Source of the DNA: Salinarimonas sp.
GTDB taxonomy: Bacteria; Pseudomonadota; Alphaproteobacteria; Rhizobiales; Beijerinckiaceae
Reading direction: 5' to 3'
NCBI RefSeq assembly: GCF_040111675.1
Contig: NZ_CP157794.1
Span: forward strand, 4,485,501-4,549,500
Length of the DNA: 64,000 bases
Shown: positions 1-8,834 of the stretch, piece after piece
How the letters are laid out: the number at the start of each line of letters is the position of its first letter
How positions within the stretch are numbered: the first letter of the stretch is position 1
Translations under genes and position numbers: made by a program
Notes under the pieces: generated by a model
Databases searched by the model: none
What the model was told of the DNA's origin: nothing
What the model saw: the letters and a program-made list of their open reading frames with translations, nothing else

Positions 1-249
1 CCTCTGCCGGCGCCGGAACCCTGAATCGCGGCGGACGGCGCATACGTCGAATTGACGAAAATTAGTAATTTCGAAAGGGGCATGGCGAAACCATGCGCAC
101 ACGGCCGCCGCGCGACCGCCCGAGCGGCGGCGCCAGCGAGAACGGCCGACAGGAAGAGGCGCCCCAGACGCGCGGGGGCGGCCGGGAACGCCGAACGGCG
201 CCGGCCGGAAATCGAACGGAATCGGCGACGAGCCGACGAGGAGATTTCG

Positions 250-1035
250 GTGTATCACGACGCATTCTCCCCATCGGTGGATCGCGTCGGGCCAGCCGGC
301 TGCGCCGCCTGCGCCGCCGCGCCCCGACGCGACTTCGCCATATCGATGGCCTTCCAGCCCATCGTCGACGTCGAGACGGCCCGGCCCTACGCCTACGAGG
401 CGCTGGTGCGCGACCGCGACGGCGCGGGCGGCGCGGCGCGCGTCCTCTCGCGGGTCGAGCCGGAGGCGCGTTACGCCTTCGACCAGGCCTGCCGGGTGCG
501 CGCCGTGACGCTCGCCGCCGCGCTCGGCCTCGCCGAGACGGGCGCTCTGCTGTCCATCAACTTCCTGCCGAACGCCGTCTACGAGCCGCGGACCTGCATA
601 CGCCGCACGCTCGCGGCCGCACGGCGCGTCGGCTTTCCTCTCGACCGGCTGATGTTCGAGGTCAGCGAGAGCGAACGCGTCGCCGACGACGACCACCTCG
701 CCCACATCGTCGCCTCCTATCGCGAGATGGGGTTCGTGACGGCCATCGACGATTTCGGCGCCGGGCATTCCGGCCTCGCGCTGCTGGCGCGCTTTCGACC
801 CGACGTGATCAAGCTCGACATGGCGCTCGTCCGCGACATCGACGCGGACCCGGCGCGGCGGACGATCGTGCGTGCCATGGTCGGCATGACCCGCGAGCTC
901 GGGGTGCGCCTCGTCGCGGAGGGGATCGAGACCCGCGCCGAGAGCGAGGCCCTCGCCCGGCTCGGCGTGCGCCTGCAGCAGGGCTACCGCTTCGCCAGGC
1001 CCGCCTTCGAGGCGCTGCCCCGGATCGACTCCTGA
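250..1035 (+). CDS. EAL-domain cyclic-di-GMP phosphodiesterase
   Basis: The 261-aa protein is essentially a stand-alone EAL domain that would hydrolyse c-di-GMP to pGpG in the cytoplasm. Visible signature elements, in order, are the EAL tripeptide (residues 50-52), an Asn in SINFLP, the Glu of FEVSE, the DDFGAG loop (Asp167-Asp168), the Lys of IKLD, AEGIE and the QGY motif. All usual metal- and substrate-binding residues seem present, so it is probably active rather than degenerate. I chose the GTG at 250 because an AGGAG sits 7 bases upstream; the frame stays open back to a TTG at 52, but that extension is an Arg/Ala-rich low-complexity stretch. No sensor or GGDEF domain is attached. It lies 45 bp upstream of a chemoreceptor gene in the same direction, which fits a role in the motile/sessile switch. 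Bases 1-249 hold nothing else I can support. Confidence 0.88.
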   Translation: MYHDAFSPSVDRVGPAGCAACAAAPRRDFAISMAFQPIVDVETARPYAYEALVRDRDGAGGAARVLSRVEPEARYAFDQACRVRAVTLAAALGLAETGALLSINFLPNAVYEPRTCIRRTLAAARRVGFPLDRLMFEVSESERVADDDHLAHIVASYREMGFVTAIDDFGAGHSGLALLARFRPDVIKLDMALVRDIDADPARRTIVRAMVGMTRELGVRLVAEGIETRAESEALARLGVRLQQGYRFARPAFEALPRIDS

Positions 1036-1080
1036 ACCTCCAATCCCGAACTCAACCAGACGCACAGGGAGCGACCTTCG

Positions 1081-2742
1081 ATGACCTCCTGGTTCGACGG
1101 ACTGTCCATCCGCGCCAAGATCGCGCTCGGCTTCACGCTCGTGCTCCTGGCCTTCGCCGGGGTCGCCGGCAAGACGACGCTCTCGCTCCTCGATGCGAGC
1201 CGCTCGTTCCAAGACTACCGAGAGGTGACGCGCGTCGCCGCCGCGCTCGCCGACATGAACGCCCAGAAATACGGCTCGCGGGTGGCGGCGGAGAGCTATC
1301 TCCTGACCGGCGACGTCAGCCATCTGCGCCTCGCCGAGGAGCGGTTCGGCAACACGATCGCCGCCTACGACAAGGCGCGCGCGGTGGTCGCCTCGCCGGA
1401 CCTCGCGGCGATGCTCGAAGGTCTGCGCCCGGAGGTCGACGCCTACCAGAACCATTTCGTGGACGTCCGCGAGACCGCCCGCGGCGAGACGCCCGAATAC
1501 GAGCGCCTGCGCGATCTGGGGCGCGCGGCGCTCGAGCGCATCTCCGCCGTCGACGCCGCGCTCGGCGAGCGCCGCGCCGCCGTCGGCCCGGTGATCGAGG
1601 CCACGATCGATGGCGCCGCCGAGCTCGCCGTCTGGGTCACCGGCGTCGCGCTGGCGATCGGGGCGGTGATCGCCTTCGTGCTCGGGCGCGCCATCGTGCG
1701 GCCGCTCGCCGGGATCACGGCGGCGATGGAGCGTGTCTCCGTCGGGAATCTCGAAGGCGAGGTGCCGTATCGGGAGCGCCGGGACGAGATCGGCGCCATG
1801 GCCGGCGCACTCGGCGTCTTCAAGGACGCGCTCGCGCAGAACCGCACCCTGGAGGCGGCGGCGAGAGCCCGCGAGGCGGAGGCGCAAGCCGCGCGCAAGC
1901 AGGAGCTCGAGGCCATCGCCGACGGCTTCGAGGAGAAGGTCGGGGCGCTCGTGCGCCAGCTCTCCGCCGCCGCGGGCGAGCTCGAGACGACGGCGGGCAC
2001 GATGTCGGCGACCGCCGAGGAGACGAGCCGCCAGTCGAGCCTCGTCGCGGCCTCGGCCCAGCAGACGTCGGCCAACGTCCAGACCGTCGCCGTCGCCACC
2101 GAGGAGCTCGCCGCCTCCGCCCGCGAGATCGGCGGGCAGGTCGACACCTCCGCCGAGATCGCCCGGCGCGCCGTGGCCGACACGGAGCGCACCGACGCGA
2201 CCGTGCGCGCGCTCGCCGAGAACGCCGAGCGCATCGGCGCCGTGGTCCAGCTGATCGGCGAGATCGCGAGCCAGACCAACCTGCTCGCGCTCAACGCCAC
2301 CATCGAGGCCGCGCGGGCGGGCGAGGCCGGCAAGGGCTTCGCCGTCGTCGCCGCGGAGGTGAAGACGCTCGCCGACCAGACGGCGAAGGCGACCGAGGAG
2401 ATCGGCGCGCGCATCGCCGCCATCCAGTCGGACACCCGCGGCGCCGTCGAGGCCATCGCCGCGATCGGGACCGTGATCGGCAAGGTGAGCGACATCGCCA
2501 CGCAGATCGCCTCCGCGGTGGACGAGCAGCAGACGGCGACCCAGGAGATCGCCCGCAACGTCTCGCAGGCCGCGTCCGGCACCGAGGACGTCACCGGCAC
2601 GATCGGCAGCGTCCAGGGGGCCGCCGGCGAGACGGGCTCCGCCGCGGCGCAGGTGCAGACCGCCGCGAGCGAGCTCGCGCGCGGCGCGCAGGAACTCTCC
2701 CGCGAGATGGAGGCCTTCCTGGCCCACGTGCGCGCGGCGTGA
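1081..2742 (+). CDS. Methyl-accepting chemotaxis protein
   Basis: This 553-aa transmembrane chemoreceptor has a classical layout. A first membrane helix lies at about residues 12-30, a periplasmic helical bundle of about 150 residues follows, a second helix lies at about 186-206, then a HAMP linker beginning IVRPLAGI and a long cytoplasmic signalling coiled coil. The highly conserved hairpin tip (IASQTNLLALNATIEAARAG) lies at about residues 395-416. It would transmit ligand occupancy to CheA via CheW. The ligand is unknown; the short all-helical sensor region resembles four-helix-bundle sensors rather than Cache domains. No cheA, cheW or cheR gene is nearby, so it is an orphan receptor working with a chemotaxis cluster elsewhere. 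The C-terminus lacks a recognisable CheR-binding pentapeptide. It is convergent with the next gene. Confidence 0.93.
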   Translation: MTSWFDGLSIRAKIALGFTLVLLAFAGVAGKTTLSLLDASRSFQDYREVTRVAAALADMNAQKYGSRVAAESYLLTGDVSHLRLAEERFGNTIAAYDKARAVVASPDLAAMLEGLRPEVDAYQNHFVDVRETARGETPEYERLRDLGRAALERISAVDAALGERRAAVGPVIEATIDGAAELAVWVTGVALAIGAVIAFVLGRAIVRPLAGITAAMERVSVGNLEGEVPYRERRDEIGAMAGALGVFKDALAQNRTLEAAARAREAEAQAARKQELEAIADGFEEKVGALVRQLSAAAGELETTAGTMSATAEETSRQSSLVAASAQQTSANVQTVAVATEELAASAREIGGQVDTSAEIARRAVADTERTDATVRALAENAERIGAVVQLIGEIASQTNLLALNATIEAARAGEAGKGFAVVAAEVKTLADQTAKATEEIGARIAAIQSDTRGAVEAIAAIGTVIGKVSDIATQIASAVDEQQTATQEIARNVSQAASGTEDVTGTIGSVQGAAGETGSAAAQVQTAASELARGAQELSREMEAFLAHVRAA

Positions 2743-2766
2743 GGGCGCCGGCCTGGGCCGGGCGGC

Positions 2767-5292
2767 TCAGGCCATCGCCTCCTCCAGCAGGAGCGCCTCC
2801 GCCTCCGCCAGCACCTCGTCCGCGCCCTCGCCGTAGACGCTCTCGCGGCCGATCTCGAGCATCACCGAGATCGCGAGCGGCGAGACCCGCGGCAGCGGCT
2901 GGTGCGTGATCCGGCCCTCGATGCGGGCGAGGAGGTCGGCGAGGCGCTTGAGGTCGAGGAGGCCCGTCGCCGCGTCGGCGCGGGCGGCGCGCAGCAGGAT
3001 GTGGTCCGGCTCGTGCCGACGCAGGACGTCGTAGACGAGGTCCGTCGAGACCGTGACCTGCCGCTGCGTCTTCTTCTGGCCGGGATAATTGCGCTCGATC
3101 AGCCCGGCGACGACCGCGCAATAGCGGAAGGTGCGCTTCATCAGGGCCGATTCCTCGAGCCATTCCTCGAGGTCGTCGCCGAGCATGTCCTGCGAGAACA
3201 GCTCGGCGAGGAAGCCGGGCTCCTTCGCCTCCCGCAGCGACAGGTCCCGCAGGCCCCAGACGCACAGGCCGTAATCGTTGCACACGAAGCCGAGCGGCTT
3301 CATCCGGGCGCGCTCCAGCCGGCGGGTCAGCAGCATGCCGAGCGTCTGGTGCGCGAGGCGCCCCTCGAAGGGATAGGCGACGAGATAGAAGCGCCCCCCC
3401 CGCGGGAAGGTCTCGACGAGGAGCCCCTCGCGCTGCGGCAGCAGCGAGCGCTCGGCCTGCGCGTCCAGCAGTTCCACGAGCTGCGCGGGCAGCCGCTCCC
3501 AGGCGTCGCGGTCGGCGAGGAAGCCGCGCACGCGCTCGGCCAGGAAGGTGGAGAGCGGGAACTTGCCGCCGGCATAGGAGGGGATCTTCGGGTCCGTCCC
3601 CGCCGGCGCGCGGGAGACGAGGGCCGCGTCCTCGGTCAGGCCGTGGAAGGTGAGCACCTCGCCAGCGAAGAGAAAGGTGTCGCCGGGCGAGAGCGTCTCG
3701 GCGAAATACTCCTCCACCTCGCCGAGGATCCGCCCGCCACGGCCCGCGGGACGGCCCGGCGCGGCGGGGCGGCCGAGGCGCACCTTCACCATCGTCGCCT
3801 CGACGATGGTGCCGACGTTCATCCGGTATTGCTGCGCCACGAACCGGTCCCGCACCCGCCAGAGCCCGTCGGCGCCGCGCACGATCTTGGCGAAGCGCTC
3901 GTAGGCCTTCAGCGCGTAGCCGCCGGTCGAGACGAAGGAGAGCGCCTTGTCGAAGGTCTCCCGGTCGAGCCCGCGATAGGGCGCGGCGCTCTTGACTTCG
4001 GCGAAGAGCGCATCCGCGTCGAAGGGCTCGGCGCAGGCCATGCCGAGCACGTGCTGGGCGAGCACGTCGAGGGCGCCGGGATGCGGGTCCGGCGTGTCCT
4101 GCGCGGCTTCCTCCACCGCGTCGAGCGCGGCGCGGCATTCCAGGATCTCGAAGCGGTTGGCCGGCACGAGATAGGCGCGCGAGGGCTCGTCGAGCCGGTG
4201 GTTGGCGCGCCCGATACGCTGGATGATCCGGCTCGCGCCCTTCGGGGCGCCCACGTTGATCACGAGGTCGACGTCGCCCCAGTCGATGCCGAGATCGAGG
4301 GTGGAGGTGCACACCACCGCCTTCAGCTTCCCCGCCGCCATCGCCGCCTCGACCCGGCGGCGCTGCTCGACGTCGAGCGAGCCGTGGTGGAGGGCGATGG
4401 GCAGCGCCGCCTCGTTCAGCCGCCACAACGCCTGAAAGACGTATTCCGCCTGCATGCGCGTGTTGACGAAGACGAGGGAGGTCCCGTGCGCCTCGATCAG
4501 CCGGTAGATCTCCGGCATCGCCGCCGCGGCGGTGTGGCCGGCGGCGGGCAGGCGCGGGCCCTCCAGCATGCGGATGTCCGGCCGCGCCCCGCCTTCGGCC
4601 GTGACGAGAGCCGCCGGGCGGGTCTCGTCCGGGCCGAGGTAGCGCGCCAGCGCCTGCGGATCGCGCACCGTGGCCGAGAGCCCCACCGCCGTCGCCTGCG
4701 GCGCCAGCGCGAAGAGCCGCGCGAGCCCCAGCGAGAGCAGGTCGCCGCGCTTCGAGGTGACGAGCGCGTGCAACTCGTCGAGCACGATCCGCCGCAGCCC
4801 GGAGAAGAAGTCCCGCGCGTCGGGATGGGCGAGGAGCAGCGCCAGCTGCTCGGGCGTGGTGAGCAGGATGTCCGGCGGGCGCTCGATCTGGCGGGCGCGC
4901 TTGTGGGAGGGCGTGTCGCCGGTACGGGTCTCGATGGCGAGGCCGAGCCCCATCTCGGCCGCCGGGATCTCGACGTTGCGGGCGACGTCGACGGCGAGCG
5001 CCTTGAGCGGCGAGACGTAGAGCGTGTGCAGGCGCTTGCGGTTGGCGCGCGCGTGTCGCGCCGTGGAGAGCTCGACGAGCGAGGGCAGGAAGCCCGCGAG
5101 CGTCTTGCCCGCGCCGGTGGGCGCGACGAGCAGCGCCGAGCGCCCCTCCTCCGCCACCCGCAGCAATTCCAGCTGATGATCGCGCGGCGACCAGCCCCGC
5201 CCGGCGAACCAGGCGGCGAAGGTCTCGGGGAGCGGGGTTGCGGGAGCGGCGGGCACGGGGGAAATATGGGGCGCCGCCGACGCGCCCGCCAT
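2767..5292 (-). CDS. Lhr-type DEXH-box DNA helicase
   Basis: This 841-aa superfamily 2 helicase matches the Lhr-core / ligase-associated DEXH family. Near the N-terminus it has a Q-motif-like region, the Walker A APTGAGKT and the Walker B DELH; the motif III-type GLSATV and helicase C-terminal motifs (TSTLDLGIDWGDVD, QRIGRANHR) follow. The C-terminal half is the winged-helix and DUF4145/WH extension typical of Lhr. The length is normal for the family. In many bacteria this helicase is encoded beside an ATP-dependent DNA ligase, a PdeM-type metallophosphoesterase and an exonuclease; none is adjacent here, so it is an orphan copy. The start is uncertain: ATG at 5292 is used, with a GTG about 11 codons further in as the alternative; neither has a strong ribosome binding site. 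The frame stays open far upstream but those residues are not helicase-like. Confidence 0.9.
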   Translation of the reverse strand: MAGASAAPHISPVPAAPATPLPETFAAWFAGRGWSPRDHQLELLRVAEEGRSALLVAPTGAGKTLAGFLPSLVELSTARHARANRKRLHTLYVSPLKALAVDVARNVEIPAAEMGLGLAIETRTGDTPSHKRARQIERPPDILLTTPEQLALLLAHPDARDFFSGLRRIVLDELHALVTSKRGDLLSLGLARLFALAPQATAVGLSATVRDPQALARYLGPDETRPAALVTAEGGARPDIRMLEGPRLPAAGHTAAAAMPEIYRLIEAHGTSLVFVNTRMQAEYVFQALWRLNEAALPIALHHGSLDVEQRRRVEAAMAAGKLKAVVCTSTLDLGIDWGDVDLVINVGAPKGASRIIQRIGRANHRLDEPSRAYLVPANRFEILECRAALDAVEEAAQDTPDPHPGALDVLAQHVLGMACAEPFDADALFAEVKSAAPYRGLDRETFDKALSFVSTGGYALKAYERFAKIVRGADGLWRVRDRFVAQQYRMNVGTIVEATMVKVRLGRPAAPGRPAGRGGRILGEVEEYFAETLSPGDTFLFAGEVLTFHGLTEDAALVSRAPAGTDPKIPSYAGGKFPLSTFLAERVRGFLADRDAWERLPAQLVELLDAQAERSLLPQREGLLVETFPRGGRFYLVAYPFEGRLAHQTLGMLLTRRLERARMKPLGFVCNDYGLCVWGLRDLSLREAKEPGFLAELFSQDMLGDDLEEWLEESALMKRTFRYCAVVAGLIERNYPGQKKTQRQVTVSTDLVYDVLRRHEPDHILLRAARADAATGLLDLKRLADLLARIEGRITHQPLPRVSPLAISVMLEIGRESVYGEGADEVLAEAEALLLEEAMA

Positions 5293-5337
5293 CCCGCGGC
5301 CGCGACGTCGCGCCGTATACGCCGAGGAGCCTCTTCG

Positions 5338-6474
5338 ATGACCGACCCCGCCCACGACCTCGACGGCCTCCTCGTCGTCTCCCTCGAGCAGGCGGTCGCC
5401 GCGCCCTACGCCTCGGGGCGGCTCGCGGATGCGGGGGCGCGGGTGATCAAGATCGAGCGGCCGGAGGGCGACTTCGCCCGCCGCTACGATTCCGACGTGA
5501 ACGGCGAGAGCGCCTATTTCGTCTGGCTCAACCGCGGCAAGGAATCGATCGCGCTCGACCTGCGCCGGGACGACGAGCGCGCGCTGCTGCGCCGCATGGT
5601 CGGGCGGGCCGACGTCTTCATCCAGAACCTCGCGCCCGGCAAGGCGGCGGGGCTCGGCGTCGACCCCGCGCGGCTCGTCGCCGAGCACCCGCGCCTCGTC
5701 GCCTGCTCCATCTCGGGCTACGGCGAAGAGGGGCCCTATCGCGACCTGAAGGCCTACGATCTGCTGGTCCAGGCGGAGAGCGGGCTCTCGGCGATCACCG
5801 GCACGCCCGAGGGCATGGCCCGCGTGGGCGTCTCGGTCTGCGACATCGCGGCGGGCATGACCGCCTTCCAGGGCATCCTGCAGGCGCTGATCGGGCGGGA
5901 AATCACCGGGCGCGGGCGGCACGTCCAGGTCTCGCTGTTCCATGCGCTGGCGGACTGGATGAACGTTCCCTACCTGCAATACGTCCATGGCGGGCGCACG
6001 GCGAAGCGGATGGGGCTGAACCACCCCTCGATCGCGCCCTACGGCGACTATTCGTGCGCCGACGGCAGGTCCGTCCTGTTCTCGATCCAGAACGAGACGG
6101 AATGGGAGGCGTTCTGCGCCCGCGTGCTGGAGCGCCCGGCGATCGGGACCGACCCGCGCTTCGCCGCCAACGGGAAGCGGGTCGAGAACCGCGCCGCCCT
6201 CGATGCGGTCATCGCCGAGGTCTTCGGCGCGCTCGATCGCGAGGCCGTGATCCGACGGCTCGAGGCTGCGCGCATCGCCTATGGCCGGGTGAGCAGCCTC
6301 GACGACCTCGCCCGCCACCCGCAGCTGCGCACGGCGCCCGTCGAGACCCCCGCCGGACCGGTCGAGATCCTCGCTCCCGGCGCCCTCGCGAACGGGGTGT
6401 CGGCGCGCCTGCGTCCGGTCCCCGCCCTCGATGCGCACGGCGCCGCGCTCCGGGCGGAGTTCGCGCCGGATTGA
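5338..6474 (+). CDS. CaiB/BaiF family (class III) CoA-transferase
   Basis: The 378-aa product is a class III CoA-transferase moving CoA between acyl groups in the cytoplasm. Hallmarks are the N-terminal LEQAVAAPYAS segment, the VIKIERPEGDFAR motif, and the central VSVCDIAAGM region whose Asp falls at residue 169, the position of the catalytic aspartate in formyl-CoA transferase. Length is typical. A GAGGAG lies 8 bases before the ATG. It is transcribed toward the kinase/dehydrogenase operon on the other strand and ends 32 bp from it, so the two may serve one pathway. The acyl substrate cannot be read from the sequence; relatives act on carnitine, mesaconyl, succinyl or oxalyl CoA esters. Confidence 0.9.
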   Translation: MTDPAHDLDGLLVVSLEQAVAAPYASGRLADAGARVIKIERPEGDFARRYDSDVNGESAYFVWLNRGKESIALDLRRDDERALLRRMVGRADVFIQNLAPGKAAGLGVDPARLVAEHPRLVACSISGYGEEGPYRDLKAYDLLVQAESGLSAITGTPEGMARVGVSVCDIAAGMTAFQGILQALIGREITGRGRHVQVSLFHALADWMNVPYLQYVHGGRTAKRMGLNHPSIAPYGDYSCADGRSVLFSIQNETEWEAFCARVLERPAIGTDPRFAANGKRVENRAALDAVIAEVFGALDREAVIRRLEAARIAYGRVSSLDDLARHPQLRTAPVETPAGPVEILAPGALANGVSARLRPVPALDAHGAALRAEFAPD

Positions 6475-6506
6475 GGACGCGCGAAGCGAAGCGCGAGTGA
6501 CGCGGA

Positions 6507-7526
6507 TCAGCCCGCCGGGCCCTGCTGCTCGATCGCCTCGAGCGCGCGCACGGCGAAGCGCTCGGCCAGCGGCCACAGCGTCGCGGCTTCGGCGGACGCC
6601 GCACTGCCCGCCCGCGCACGGTCGGCGATGCCGACGAAGATCACCGCGAACCGGAACAGGGCGAAGGCGACGTGGAACGGCCGGAGCGGCGCCGTCGGGA
6701 CGGCGTGGGCGTCGTACTCCGCCAGGAACGCCTCCCGCTCCGGGATGCCGCGGGCGCGCCAATCCGTGCCGAGAATGCCGCCGTACTCGTCCGGCGCGCT
6801 GTGCCAGGGCATGACGCAGAACCCGAGATCGGCGAGCGGATGGCCGAGCGTCGCGAGCTCCCAGTCGAGCACGGCGATCACCCGCGGCTCGGTCGGGTGA
6901 ATCATCAGGTTTCCGATGCGGAAGTCGCCGTGCGCGATCGAGACGGCGCCGTCGTCCGGCGGCATGTTGGCCGGAAGCCATTCCACCAGCCGGTCGAGCG
7001 CCGGGATGCGGGGGCTCGGCGAGGCCCGGTACTGCTTGGTCCAGCGTCCGATCTGGCGCTCGAAATAGTTGCCGGGCCGACCGAAATCGGAGAGCCCCAC
7101 GGCGTCGGGCCGCACGGCGTGCAGGCGCGCCAGCGTGCGCGCCATGTCGAGATAGATCTCGCGCCGCTCGTCGGGCGAAATGCCGGGGAGCGCGGCGTCG
7201 GAGAAGACGCGCCCCGCGAGCCGCTCCATGACGTAGAACGGCGTGCCGAGCACGCCCGCGTCCTCCTCGAGCCAGAGCGCGCGGGGGACCGGAACGTCCG
7301 TACCTTCGAGGGCGCGGAGCACGCGGAACTCGCGCTCGATCGCGTGCGCGCCCGGCAGGATCGGCCCCGCCGGCTTCTTGCGGAGCACGAGGCGCGCGCC
7401 GCCCCAATCGACGAAGAAGGTCGGGTTCGACTGCCCGCCGCCGATGCGCTCGAGCGACAGGCCGCGCTCGTCGGGCAGCGTCGCCGCGAGCCAGGCCTCG
7501 AGCCGCGCGGCGTCGAGGTCGCTCAT
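6507..7526 (-). CDS. Aminoglycoside-phosphotransferase-fold kinase (LvaA/ACAD11-N type)
   Basis: This 339-aa protein has the APH/choline kinase fold: a Lys in LVLRKK (about residue 50) for ATP, the Brenner-type catalytic loop HGDFRIGN (199-206, catalytic Asp201) and the metal-binding DWE (Asp221). It is not an antibiotic-resistance gene by context. It overlaps the upstream acyl-CoA dehydrogenase by ATGA, and this pair recreates as two genes the kinase plus dehydrogenase halves of mammalian ACAD10/ACAD11 and the LvaA/LvaC pair of Pseudomonas putida. In those systems the kinase phosphorylates the hydroxyl of a 4-hydroxyacyl-CoA before elimination. That role here is inference. No LvaB-like small partner was found. 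It is the last gene of its operon. Confidence 0.87.
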   Translation of the reverse strand: MSDLDAARLEAWLAATLPDERGLSLERIGGGQSNPTFFVDWGGARLVLRKKPAGPILPGAHAIEREFRVLRALEGTDVPVPRALWLEEDAGVLGTPFYVMERLAGRVFSDAALPGISPDERREIYLDMARTLARLHAVRPDAVGLSDFGRPGNYFERQIGRWTKQYRASPSPRIPALDRLVEWLPANMPPDDGAVSIAHGDFRIGNLMIHPTEPRVIAVLDWELATLGHPLADLGFCVMPWHSAPDEYGGILGTDWRARGIPEREAFLAEYDAHAVPTAPLRPFHVAFALFRFAVIFVGIADRARAGSAASAEAATLWPLAERFAVRALEAIEQQGPAG

Positions 7527-8746
7527 CGGCCGGCCTCCTCCGATCCGCCGACCTCCCAGCGCCAGAAGTCGCGGTCCTCCTCGCCGAGGAGGCGGTTGAG
7601 GACCATCTGATGCACCTCGTCCGCCCCGTCCACGAGCCGCGCCTGGCGGGCGTAGCGGTAGATCCACTCGAGCACCGTGTCCTGCGAATAGCCGCGCGCG
7701 CCGTTGACCTGGATCGCGACGTCGGCGGCCTTGTGCAGGAGGTTCGCGACGTGGATCTTCGCCATGGAGATCTCCTTGCGCGCGAAGGAGCCGCGGTCGA
7801 GCGCCCACGCCGCCTTCATCACGAGAAGGCGGCCGATCTCGATGCCCATGGCGAGGTCGCCCATCTTGATCTGGATGCTCTCGCGGTCGGCGAGACGCAC
7901 GCCGAAGCCGCTTCGCTCGGCGGCGTAGGCCTGCGCGATCTCGGTCGCGCGCTTGGCGAGGCCGAGCCAGCGCATGCAATGCGTCAGCCGCGCGGGCCCG
8001 AGCCGCATCTGCGTGAGCTTGAGGCCGAGCCCCTCGCCGAGCAGCACCCGGTCGGGGGCGAGCTCCATGTCCTCGTAGACGAGCTCGCAATGGCCGCCGT
8101 GCTCTTCGGGCCCCATGATCGGGATGCGCCGTTCGATGCGCCAGCCCGGATCGTCCCGGTGGTGGAGGAAGGCGGTGAGCCCGCGCCGCGGGTCGTCCGA
8201 GGTGCGCGCGATCAGGATGACATGCGCCGCGCTCTCGGCGCCGGTGATGAACCACTTGCGCCCGCTGATCACGTACCGGTCGCCCGCCTTGCGCGCCGTG
8301 GTGAGCATCATGCCCGGATCCGAGCCGCCGCCCGGATGGGGCTCGGTCATGGCGAAGGAGGAATTCACCCGGCCCGCCACGATGGGGGCGAGCCAGCGCT
8401 CCTTCTGCGCCTCGGTCGCGGCCTTCTCGAGCACCATCATGTTGCCGTCGTCGGGAGCGGCCGAGTTGAAGACCACCGGCCCGAAGATCGAGCGGTTCAT
8501 CTCCTCGTAGGTCACCGCCATGCCGACCTTGCCGAGCCCCTGCCCGCCGGTCTCCGGCCGCAGCTGCAGGCACCACAGCCCCTCGCCGCGCGCCTTCTCC
8601 CGAAGCGTCTCGAGCGGCGCCGACGCGATGTTGCCGTGGGCGTCCCAATTGGCGCGTTCCGCCTCGACCGGCAGGATCTCGTCGGCGACGAAGCGGGCGA
8701 TGCGGGCGCGGAAATCCTCGATCCGCGGCGAGATCGTCAGGTCCAT
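7523..8746 (-). CDS. Acyl-CoA dehydrogenase (ACAD10/11-like)
   Basis: The 407-aa flavoprotein has the acyl-CoA dehydrogenase fold: N-terminal helical domain, the FAMTEPHPGGGSDP flavin/substrate segment, the GRKWFITGA beta-domain motif, and a C-terminal helical domain with QVNGARGYSQDTVLEWIYR and the VDGADEVH segment. Length is normal. It likely dehydrogenates an acyl-CoA or, by analogy with ACAD11 and LvaC, removes phosphate from a 4-phosphoacyl-CoA to give an enoyl-CoA; the sequence alone does not decide between them. An AGGGAAGGA ribosome site precedes the ATG. Translational coupling (ATGA overlap) to the following APH-fold kinase supports the ACAD10/11 analogy. The gap to the upstream ThDP gene is 88 bp. 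Confidence 0.9.
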   Translation of the reverse strand: MDLTISPRIEDFRARIARFVADEILPVEAERANWDAHGNIASAPLETLREKARGEGLWCLQLRPETGGQGLGKVGMAVTYEEMNRSIFGPVVFNSAAPDDGNMMVLEKAATEAQKERWLAPIVAGRVNSSFAMTEPHPGGGSDPGMMLTTARKAGDRYVISGRKWFITGAESAAHVILIARTSDDPRRGLTAFLHHRDDPGWRIERRIPIMGPEEHGGHCELVYEDMELAPDRVLLGEGLGLKLTQMRLGPARLTHCMRWLGLAKRATEIAQAYAAERSGFGVRLADRESIQIKMGDLAMGIEIGRLLVMKAAWALDRGSFARKEISMAKIHVANLLHKAADVAIQVNGARGYSQDTVLEWIYRYARQARLVDGADEVHQMVLNRLLGEEDRDFWRWEVGGSEEAGR

Positions 8747-8834
8747 GGAGGGTCCTTCCCTGCGGGGCGCGTCTTGCGTGTCGTAGAAGAGAAGCCGCGC
8801 TCCGTCTATGGCGCGGGCGCCGCCCCGGCCGCGA

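Noticed and set aside
52..249. N-terminal extension of the EAL protein from a TTG
   Set aside because: Arg/Ala-rich low complexity, with a good ribosome site before the GTG at 250.
93..2909. 938-codon open frame overlapping the EAL and chemoreceptor genes
   Set aside because: Arg/Gly/Pro-rich shadow frame caused by high GC; the other frame encodes clear domains.
2902..5337. Long plus-strand frame opposite the helicase
   Set aside because: Antisense to a gene with complete helicase motifs; no recognisable domain until the CoA-transferase start at 5338.
6507..7526. Aminoglycoside resistance gene
   Set aside because: APH fold only; coupled to an acyl-CoA dehydrogenase as in the ACAD11/LvaA systems.
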